DNA from: Metallyticus violacea
Lineage: Eukaryota; Arthropoda; Insecta; Mantodea; Metallyticidae
DNA length: 64,000 bases
NCBI GenBank assembly: GCA_030762175.1
Contig: CM060833.1
Span: 156,051,501-156,115,500, forward strand
Reading direction: 5' to 3'
Shown here in pieces: positions 54,834 through 64,000 of this stretch; position 1 is the first letter of the stretch, and each line of letters starts with the position of its first letter. The notes beneath the pieces were generated by a model. The model did no database searches. It was not told where the DNA came from and saw only the letters and a list, made by a program, of their open reading frames with translations. Made by a program: the position numbers and the translations under genes.

Positions 54834-55686
54834 TACCGACGGTGCCAAAAAATGTATACACGCTTTCACAGTAGATATCTATTTAATATATTTCAAAGTT
54901 GGACCGAAAAACAACAGCAATGTGTAGTATGATGTTCTGTTAACAGATGTGACTCACATACATTATGATAGCGTTGCTACGTGACAAATAAATTAACAAT
55001 GAACAAATGAAACCAAGAGTATGTTCTGTAAACAGATGTGACTCACATTACGTTGGTACAATAAAATGGACCCAAGATTATCGTTTGAACAGGGTAAAGC
55101 AATTTCGAAGTGGTGTTGGAAAACCGAGAATGCTGTTGAAGTTCAGAGACAATGGAGATGTGTGTACAGAACAAAACCGCCAACTCCCTCTTACCCGCCA
55201 TTCATACACTCTATGGAAATGAGGGATTTTACTTCCAATAGGATGGTGCACCACTACATTACCTTCGAGATGTACTTGCGTACCTTAATGACAATCTTCC
55301 AAGTCACTGGATAGGACGAGGAGGTCCGTTTGAGTTTTCCACCTCGTTCTTCGGATCTAAATCCGTTGGACTTCTACCTATGGGGTACTCTTAAGGATGT
55401 TGTATACCGTAGAAAACCAGCTACACTGACAGCACTTCGGGAAGAAATTTAAACGGCATGTGCTGCAATCGCTAGGATACTTTCGCAAACGTTGCTCAAT
55501 CAGTAGTTCAACGTACTCGGAAGTGTATCGACGCCGATGGTGGGTATTTTCAGCAACTGCTGTAATTTTAAAAGTCTAAGATGATTAGTGCTCATCATTT
55601 TCTGTTAGTGTGAATTCAGTTTTGTTATGTTAACTCAGTTTTTTTTCTTTGCTTGAAGTGTGTATACATTTTTGGCACCCTCTGTA
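54834..55686 (+). mobile_element. Internally deleted Tc1/mariner-type transposon, copy 2
   Basis: 0.85 kb with terminal inverted repeats: left TACCGACGGTGCCAAAAAAT (54834-), right ATTTTTGGCACCCTCTGTA (to 55686), each bounded by TA. Inside is a DUF4817-type domain start (MDPRLSFEQGKAISKW, WKTENAVEVQRQWRCVYRTK) joined to a late catalytic and C-terminal part (HYITFEMYL, LPSHWIGRGGP, YRRKPATLTALRE). The deletion is shorter than in the copy at 17994 and removes the middle of the gene. Non-autonomous. Confidence 0.88.
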
Positions 55687-55689
55687 TAA

Positions 55690-56640
55690 AGTTGTAGTAA
55701 CCGCAGACTACGAAGGGCTTAGTAGCCGAAAAAAAAAACAACATAAAACACGCCATGAGCAGAAACATTGTGTAACAAAAGCTCAGCATTTTCCTAATAC
55801 GTGCTTGCTTAAGCCTCTATGATTTACGTCATAGAACTTATAAAAGTGAATATCACTACTAAGAGACCTTTTAATTTTTTTCGAACTTGTCGCGTTTCGT
55901 CACAAGGTCCGGTTCATTTTTGATTACGTATGATGACGTCATATATTTCATTTGTTTTCCTCAATGGAAATATCACCCTTTTTCAGGCATATACTTTTCA
56001 GATAATATGAAAGTTATCTTGATATTAACTTCGTAACGAGATTAATATAAATATTGTTTGTCTGCGGCCAATAACATTTTAATTCAAAACTCAATTAAGA
56101 TTTTAAAAAGTCTAATAACTAGGAAAGTATTTCAGGAACATGCGTCTTGATGCATTGTTAATGTTAAATGAAGAGAAATACTAACAGCTGTTCAACGATA
56201 TCGTTACGTTACTAGGTAGAGCTCTGGCAGGGCCACTTAGCTACAAGTACCATCACTTGTAAGCGAGCCAAGGACCCCCCCCCCGGACACCATTACATGT
56301 ACTTCACACGGCTCCCCAGGAGATGAGAACCCCTTGCATACATGAACTACCGTAGTTCTATTGAAACATGTTGCAGTGAATAGCGAGTCTGTACACATTA
56401 AACATTGTCTCATTAGTGGGATAGGCCGGAAACATGAAAGACTAAAATTAATGAAGAAATAATTTTCAGTTGTAAACCATGCATAATCATTGCAAAATTC
56501 AGGACTAGAAAAAGAAGCGAGATCGAGACCCATACTCCTGTAAAAGGATACAAAAAAAGGTCACTCGTCCACCAATAATGTGACGACTCTAGTGGGATAT
56601 GGGAAGAGGCAAGGAGTTTCAGAGGTGGAGAACTTTTTTA
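55690..56640. other. No gene recognised
   Basis: AT-rich, with a 10-base C run at about 56276-56285. A 98-codon minus-strand frame (56237-56533) with several Cys is unsupported. Confidence 0.4.
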
Positions 56641-56644
56641 ATGG

Positions 56645-56877
56645 AGTTTAACGCCCGTTTTTACTGCTGAGGCACCACAGGCGGTGGACACTGATGATAC
56701 ATGAGATGAAATTATATATTGGGAAAGGATATTTTAAGGAAGGAAACGTTCCAGGCCTAAATTTAGGAGTATGTTCCCGGCACTTGCCATTTATGAGGGC
56801 TGAAAAAAACCTGGAAGAAAACCCAGTCAAGGAGGACGATCCTGGAGGGAATCTCGAATCCCAGACCCGTGGTGGTA
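56645..56877 (-). repeat. SINE-B copy with deleted promoter half
   Basis: From GTTTAACGCCCGTTTTTACT to CGAATCCCAGACC; the A-box half is missing apart from CCGTGGTGGT. Confidence 0.88.
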
Positions 56878-57624
56878 GGTAGAACACTAAAACCATTTAC
56901 ACTATGCATAGTTGAGTTTATCAGTTAAAGAGAGAACAACAGAGAACATTATCCTCACCCGACCTGCAACTTACCTTCGGTTGATGGTAACTGAACTAAG
57001 TCGAAGAGTGGCCAGGTACAACGTCCGGTTCAGGCTTCGACCGGTGAGGGCCCAGTTTGACCATTTTAGCCACTTTTTCAATATCCGGTTAAATCTTAAA
57101 ATATTCCAAACGGATTGATAATTTACGTCACGAAAGCTTCTAGAAAGTTCTACAGGATCTCTCTAACGGAAGTAGAAAGGGGAAATTACTTGATATTAAC
57201 GATGGTAGCCCAACAGGAAAATCTGGGCTTAACTGGAGGCTAGGCTTCAAAACTGTTGTGCACACTGACTTGGTATAACTTCCCCGAAACTTTGCAATAA
57301 CCGCATAGCAACACATTCTCTAACGATTTACTTATAATTTGAGATGATGGAAAATACACTGTTTTACAAAACCTCAATTTCTTTAGCTCGTCACAATATC
57401 GCATTTTTTCGAATGTAATACACACTTTTTGGTTAAATGTCTCCAAAATTAGAATGCGTATTAAAATTGATGGTAGATTAGATTCGAGTGCACACTGAAA
57501 ATCTTAAAATTTAGCTAGAATAAAACCTTTATACCCCTTCACCCCTCCAAATTACTCATGGCGCGCATTCGATGTCTTTTGTTAAGTTTCTAACTTCCTG
57601 TGATGTTGCTGAGAGTAGAGGGTC

Positions 57625-57835
57625 GGTCCTGGTGGCTTAATTGTAACCATACTTGCCTCACACACCCAAGGTCGTGGGTTCAAGCTCTGCCAGAATTGAT
57701 GGATTTCTTTGGGCGTTAAAATCCTGAACTTCAGAGCCTGATAGAAAAGATATCTCTGAACAAAGTACGTCGGCCTGAATGTAATGGATGCTAACTATCA
57801 GAGATGTTAAAGATGGAAGGGTGTCATATAAATAT
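57625..57835 (+). repeat. SINE-A copy, highly diverged
   Basis: Head GGTCCTGGTGGCTTAATTGT, B box GGGTTCAAGCTC, much of the central body (CTTCCTTCGGAAG region) deleted, tail AGAGATGTTAAAGATGGAAG. Confidence 0.75.
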
Positions 57836-57839
57836 AGTT

Positions 57840-59695
57840 ATGAGACAAACATTAAGTTGGCTATGCATCGATTGTACAATGAGACTGCAGGTGATTTGTC
57901 CATATTCATTGCCATGTAAGAGAGGGGAAAACAAATAATCGACATGATTAAAGAAAAACTATGAATGCATTACACTCTTGTAAATTGATGAAAAAGCTCT
58001 TATCACTTAGGTAAATCTAAGGAGTAAATAAAATGATAATCACTGCTAATGTGACAAGTTGGAAATTGTTCGAAGTTTAAACTGTTCGATTTCATAGCCG
58101 GACATGTTTGCTGATTGAGTAAAATATCAACAAAGAAAATAAAACGGTTAGTTAAATGTATAGTAAGAATTATTATTTTATAATTTATTCCAATGCTGCG
58201 TAATGGGCAAATGTATGTAACAATTACTTTTTCCGTTATCCTGAAGCTATTTTGATATCCCTTAAGATGTATAGAGTGCTTGTACTTGTAGAAATATAAA
58301 CATTCTTTTAAAGTTTACTTAAAGTTAAGTAGTTATAAGTTTCATATAACTTATTTTTATTAACTCTCTTGCAATTATTTGTATCTTTATCAATATAATT
58401 TTTGTGGTTGACCACAAGAGCCGAAGAAAAAAATACTAAAGAGTTTGGGAGAATATATATATATATATTTTATAAATTTATCTAAATTTAATGTGTACCT
58501 AATAGCACCAATCTTGCGTAACACAAAATAAAGTTTTATCTACCGTTTTACGGCTAAGAAAACATTAATTTTCTTTTTTGTCACGATGAATTCCAAAATA
58601 TTCCTTTTAGAGAAGCATTGTAGAACATGAAGAGAAAAAAAAAACACGGCTATTTGACCTAAGTAATTTACTGGATAAAATTCTAACTGTATACTGCTTT
58701 AAAAAAACTATGGAGGTCGTCATTATGATATAATTAGAGTGATTAGTAAATAAGTAAGTAACATATATTCACTTTATTTACAGTTCGATTGCGAGTTCTT
58801 AAAAAATGAGTCAAGACATGCCTTTTGAACTTTTGTAAGCCTTATGTTTGAATGCTAAATCGCAAATAATGGATAGTGCAGGTATATGAAAAGCACATAC
58901 TTTCTATTCCACTTTTTTCTCAATCAGACAATCAGATTTCTGGTTGGGAAGTCTTAGAATATAATCATAAATAAATTAGGTTTAGGCACTTCTATTAAAA
59001 CCCGTCTTCAAAGTAATTATTGCAATTATATTTGATGAAACAATGGCAGCTAACAAATTTCTACCTTCCTTGAGGTGGAAGGGAAGAACACAGTCTTGAA
59101 ATTTCACGCAAGGAAGATCTGCGAATCACTTCAGGACAAAACCATTGTTTACCTTGGAAATTCTAGAGTTTACCAGATTATAAATAATTAATCCCTATGA
59201 TAAAAAAATAGGCTTGGTTCAAATCCGCTACTGCATATATTTATTTAAGAATGATTCCCACACAGTATCGGGTACAGAGAGCAATCATTTATCAACCGTC
59301 ATCTGGAAGAGCATTGTGGGATGTTAAACTCCGTTAAAAATGAAAAGACCAAGATTTGTATTCCGCACAGAGTTTGCTGACAATGAAAAACGATAGCATG
59401 GCGCCGACCTTAATCACCCTCAAAACCTGCCTGCTTGGGATGCAGATGGAGCTCTTCCAATCCCAGCACACCGTGGCTAACACATTCGTAATACATGAGA
59501 ATGTTTCCAACTTTCAGACCAAAAAATGTCTAACTGGCTTAAGGGAAACGTTGTGAAAGTGCATGTTATATAACCCATAACCTGAACAGCTTTTAAGTAC
59601 ATTCGATTGAAGATACAACATGGAAGCAGGAATTCTTACTGTTTGGCCAACAGAAGCATGATGTCAGGAAAACAGTGGTGGCAATGATTTGTGGA
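57840..59695. other. No gene recognised
   Basis: AT-rich to 59040, then a moderately GC-richer part (59350-59560) with a 66-codon plus frame that has no family or splice support. Confidence 0.4.
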
Positions 59696-59698
59696 CTG

Positions 59699-60978
59699 TA
59701 CGAGGGTAAGTACAAAGTTTCCGGCCTAACCATTTTATAGTATGATAATGACAAAAACTATATTTCACTTTTCAATACACTTCTCACATCTTTGAATTAA
59801 CAGTTCAATCCACCCCCACCTCCCAGAAATAGTCAGAATTCTTAATCTGCAAAATGGGCATAAACAGCATCCATCACGTCCTTGTCACACTTAAATTTCC
59901 TTCCTCGAAAATCCTTCTTGAGTTATGAGAAGAGGAAATAGTCACTGGGAGCTAATTCTGGATAGTAGGGTGGATGATCGATATCCTTGAAGCCACATTT
60001 CTTCACAGCTTCCTTTGCAACAAGAGCTGTGTGCACAGATGTGTTGTCGTGAAAAATGCGCACACCACCACTCAGCTTTCCTCCCTTTTCTCTTTGCTGG
60101 AAGCACGTAGTCTGTGCAGTATGCCAGCATAGTACTCACCATTTACTGTGGTGTTCCTCTCCTTGAAGTCAATGAAGAGTATTCCTTCACAGTCCCAAAA
60201 TGGTCATGATCTTCTGATTGACTGAGTGACCTTGGCCTTTAGAGTCGGTGCTTCGCCAGATTTACGCCACTCCATTGGTTCTCTTTTGGACAAGGGATGG
60301 ATCATAGGTAGAGGACCATAGTTTCATCTCCTGTAACAATGGTTTGCAGAACTTCTCTCTCGTTGCCACGGCAGAGCTTCAAAAATGCCTGACGACAGAC
60401 GACTCGTTGCTGCTTTTGGACAGAGGAAAGAAGTCTAGACACCCATCTTGCACTAACCTTATTCATGTTTAAATGTTCATGAATAATTCGAAGGACTGTT
60501 GCTTTAGAAAGGCCCAACCTTGCTACTATTTCTATAACTTTGGGCCACCGGTCTTCCATAATTTTTCCTTCCACAAGAGCGATGTTTTCAGCAGTGAGCA
60601 CCTCCAAGGGCCTATCTGCACACTCTTCGTATTCAATGCTTTCTCAGTTCATTCAAAAAAGTTTGTCCCATTCTTTCACGGTAGAATATGAGGGGGCGCT
60701 TCCCCATATACATCGTTCAATCGCTGTTTAATTTCCTTTGGAGTAAGTCCTTCTTTTGTGAAGAACTTAATAATAGCTGGATACCCCATTTTGAACATGT
60801 CACAATCTTCTACACTTAGCCTTCTTTATGCAACTATAACTGAACAACGAACTCCGCGGAACAGAAGTTACAGCTGCACCCATTTACTTAACAGATAAGG
60901 TAAGACACCAGATAAGGGTTTAGTGAAGACGATAACCCTTATCGATGAGGCCGGAAACTTTTGGATCTACGCTCTTAA
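59699..60978 (-). mobile_element. mariner element, near full length, DD34D family
   Basis: About 1.28 kb with both ends: left TACGAGGGTAAGTACAAAGT, right end ACTTTTGGATCTACGCTCTT, sharing AAAGTTTCCGGCCT inverted. The transposase starts at the ATG at 60787-60789 (GYPAIIKFFTKEGLTPKEIK) and runs left about 990 bases, the usual mariner size. Readable blocks: LGLSKATVLRIIHEHLNMNK, SVQKQQRVVCRQAFLKLC, TGDETMVLY (first Asp), and after frameshifts the region corresponding to LLHDN and SPYNPDLAPSD, where PYYPELAPSD-type wording is seen. Several frameshifts make it inactive. Confidence 0.9.
60302..60607 (-). pseudogene. mariner transposase, DNA-binding to first catalytic block
   Basis: The longest open part of the element: NIALVEGKIMEDRWPKVIEI (linker), ARLGLSKATVLRIIHEHL (second helix-turn-helix), and IVTGDETMVLY with the first catalytic Asp. 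Better preserved here than at 34870, where four residues of the helix-turn-helix are deleted. Confidence 0.85.
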
Positions 60979-60979
60979 G

Positions 60980-63900
60980 TGTGGAACAGCGATCTCAAAA
61001 CGGTTCTTGTTGTAAATAAATTGCTGTTCATCACATAAAATGGAAGGAAAAAGAAGATCCCTCTACATTTTTTGTTGTCTGCGGACAACGGTGTTTGAAC
61101 AATAACTTTAAAAATAAATAAAAGAAGCAGTTAAATAATCCGGCTTAGGTTTGTTATTAGTTGTTATAAACTCTTGAGTTACATTACGAAGTTTTCAAGA
61201 TTGGGGGTGATTTCATAAGCTGCAGTTTTTTTTGCATTATTTGATATCCATTTTTCAAGAAAAGTTATTCATAAATAATTTATAAATATATATAGAAATA
61301 TAGCTGTGATTCTCAAAGTAAAGGATGTAAAATTTGGGTGTTCAATACTTCGATAGTTCTAAAAATATCCACACCAACAATATCTTCCCCCTCCCTTTCT
61401 TTATGAATATAACGTCCTTTAACCTTTATAGATGCTAGAAGATTATTATGTAAATATTTGGAATGGTATCTATGTCAATTCTGAAAAATCTGTTAATACC
61501 AAACTAATCATTCCCACAATTTTCCACTGACTCTCCTTGTCTCCCTGGTCAAACTGGTCCTCACATAGTTTTTGTCCAACCATAGTTATTTCCGTTCATT
61601 TTTATACAAAATGGAGAAAGCGTCATCGGCAACCTGCAACTGTCCAGAAAGTCCTACACAAACTGCTCATCATTCCTGAAAGAATGCACCCTGTTTACAA
61701 GAGTGTTCTATTCTCTGACTCTATCACTTCAAAGCCCTCCGATATGTCTTCAATAAACTCCAAAACCAAATGTTATAACATGTAATAATTCCTCGTGATG
61801 TGCCTTTTTGTAGACATGAGTTATAATATTCTGTGTTGAAGTTTAAAAAATGCAATCAAACCGGACAATGAGTTAATTAATGACTGTGCTAAAGCTCTCT
61901 GCTTTATTGTAAGGATTGAAGAAAAGCGTCAGCCAGACTGCTTGATGCCACTGGATTTCAAAGCCTGCAGCAATGAGAGGTAAACACGTGACCCATACAC
62001 TTACACGGTGGCTTTAAAAATACGACTGTATGTCTATTCTTAATATCTACAACGTTCAGTTTGAAACCAATTGAAAAAAAAAAACAAAAAAAAAAAAAAC
62101 GATAAATATTTTATATAATTAACGGAGTCACCAAATGAACTATATTTGAATTTCTTACCTTCACGTTATAGCAATATCCTTCTAGGCTCTAATGAGTAAC
62201 TGCAAACTTAGAATTCACATTGCTTAAGATGTACCTTCCAAACATCCAGCTCTGCTACAAAAGATTAACTATTTTGTACATTTGGACTATATTTTTATTT
62301 TGACCTTGCAAATGCCAGCTTATTTTGTTGAAATGTACCGAAATATCGGTAAAAATATATCGCATCTTAACCATTGTTCATACTCCAGTTTTTTAATTTC
62401 GATCCCTTGAAAATTGGGGGAAAATACTGCAATTAACAATGTGGAAAAATGCAATACTATTGCACATATGCATTGCTTTTTATAATTAAACATGTATTAC
62501 AAGGAGTGACTTAAAAAAACAGAAGCATTAACGCGACTAAACCACCTGACCTGTGTGGAAGAGCAGGTGCTTCTAAAGCTCTCCAATAGTTTACGACATT
62601 TTGTTTTAATATTTCTTGGATGAGACTAATTTTGTTCACAGTTTGAATGCACATATCCATTATATTACTCTATTGCGTGTTCTTATGAATTAATAAATGA
62701 TACAATGTAATTTTTTAGGCAAACCCTGATACTTCAACTATTTTAATATCCTACCTCTCCAATCATGTTTGAAGCCCATCTGTTGCTAATAGTAACAGCC
62801 ATTTTAAACCCTAGATCTTTTCCATTGCACTTTTCAAGGCCTTCGCTAGTTTTATTTTTCTTCAAAGTAATTAAATCAAGCAAATAACCCTCATTAATTC
62901 ATATAAATACGGTTACTTTGCTTTGCAATTTCTATCAGTGCTTTCTTGCTTTCGTTTAATGCGAGTAAGTTATAAACTGGTTAATTTTGGTTTCGAGTTT
63001 TGTATCAATTAATTTTGCAATCTTCCTAACCACCTCTGACCTATGAATAATTGGTGTATACAGTATTTCAGGAACATTGTTTAAGTAGTATTTACAAATT
63101 TGCTTTCTGTGAAAGGCTTCATCAATTTTCTAATCTTCCGAGATAGCCAGAAAGTGTTTTCTATTAAAAATTTGGATACTTGTGTTGGTTTAGTTTGCAT
63201 TTTATTTATTTTTCTTACATCTTAGTATGCATTTGCCAGAAATAATATCATGATAGTATTCATATATTAAGTACACTATAGAAGAGAAGTGACATATTTC
63301 GTCAAAATACGTATGCACGACAGTTTTATACATTGCTTCAAAATAAGTTTTTAGAACATATCTAACTCATTTGCAATTGTATGAAAGTATTTGTGACACG
63401 AAATTAAATATACTGTAAGATACTCTTAAGATTCTGAGGGCAAATTAATTCCCATTATCAGAAAATCGATATTTCTCTTCTCATAGGAATAGATACACAC
63501 AAATATAAATAGTAAAATAAAAGTGTGTAAGAAATGCACTGGACACCAGTACAATTTCTATCTGAAACCGGTGAATAGCATTTTAATACTTTAGAGTTAA
63601 AGATTAACTGGAAATAATAGAAGTAGTGGCTGGTATTCAGCAATTAGGAATTAGTTGAAGGGAATGTAGTTTTGTTATTTTTATTTTAGTAAACTTCTAA
63701 TTGTAACCTAGGTACGAATATCATCTGAAAATTAATAATATAAGAATGTAATTTGTAATTTAAAAATAAAGTGTAAGAATTTGCAATACATATCCCGGTG
63801 TAAGAAACAAAGTATCGGGTGCAGTATTTAAGATTTTTGTTATTTATTATTATTTTTCTTCTCATTCATTGTTAAAAGTATGTTTCTACGACTATTTTCT

Positions 63901-64000
63901 TGCTTGAAAGACGTTATGATAAGTTTGAACACTCCGAACAACTTATAACGCCAGTTTACTGGAACTCTTACGCGTAAAATTGAGCGGTGTGGCTAAGGTG
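60980..64000. other. Right end of window, no gene recognised
   Basis: AT-rich throughout. An 82-codon plus frame at 61537-61785 has no ATG context, splice or family support. A 10-A plus 13-A interrupted run is at 62075-62099. Confidence 0.45.

Noticed and set aside
56237..56533. Cys-rich secreted protein
   Set aside because: No signal peptide, no conserved spacing of Cys, crosses a C homopolymer.
1..64000. CRISPR arrays, bacterial operons, rRNA genes
   Set aside because: No regularly spaced repeats with unique spacers, no ribosome-binding-site-led gene strings and no rRNA sequence; all signs are of a eukaryotic nuclear genome.

Overview
The window looks like nuclear DNA of an arthropod, most likely an insect, from an intron-rich and transposon-rich genome. 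The sequence is AT-rich, has spliced-gene signals, carries mariner and other Tc1/mariner-superfamily transposases, non-LTR retrotransposons of several clades and two abundant tRNA-derived SINE families, and holds an interstitial (TTAGG)n block, the insect/arthropod telomere unit. Species cannot be named from the sequence alone.

Host genes are sparse and seen only as short exons. On the + strand three phase-0 exons (12194-12274, 15646-15744, 19696-19875) form the C-terminal end of one protein-coding gene, with strong splice signals, a stop codon and a poly(A) signal; two weaker exon candidates lie upstream (2550-2645, 5052-5130). On the - strand an 11-codon first coding exon (4714-4746) with a perfect splice donor and a second exon (2109-2202) mark another gene running out of the left edge. 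Further exon or ORF candidates (34125-34172 +, 32496-32684 -, 46231-46464 -, 15927-15991 -) are less certain. I could not identify any of these proteins.

Most of the rest is mobile DNA. 0-20 kb: a mariner end at the left edge, many SINEs, and two decayed transposases around 8 and 10 kb. 17.99-18.69 kb: an internally deleted transposon. 21.5-22.6 kb: a microsatellite and a degenerate tandem repeat. 23.2-27.2 kb: a decayed non-LTR retrotransposon (ORF1, endonuclease, RT) split by a GC-rich insertion and a SINE. 29 kb: mariner remnant. 34.3-36.8 kb: a mariner copy with a 999-bp near-perfect tandem duplication. 37.4-38.5 kb: RTE-like reverse transcriptase. 42.4-43.1 kb: probable LTR with primer-binding site, followed by a transposase tail. 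47.7-50.0 kb: R1-clade retrotransposon. 51 kb: Tc1 remnant and TTAGG block. 52.9-55.7 kb: a transposase gene split by a SINE, a second transposase tail, and a second internally deleted element. 59.7-61.0 kb: near full-length mariner. The last 3 kb hold nothing recognised.

The genes do not form a pathway. What the window shows best is layered transposition: autonomous elements decay, leave internally deleted derivatives, and are themselves split by SINEs whose target-site duplications are still readable. The most unusual points are the very recent 999-bp duplication, the apparently chimeric promoter head of the second SINE family, and two oppositely oriented spliced genes interleaved in the first 20 kb.
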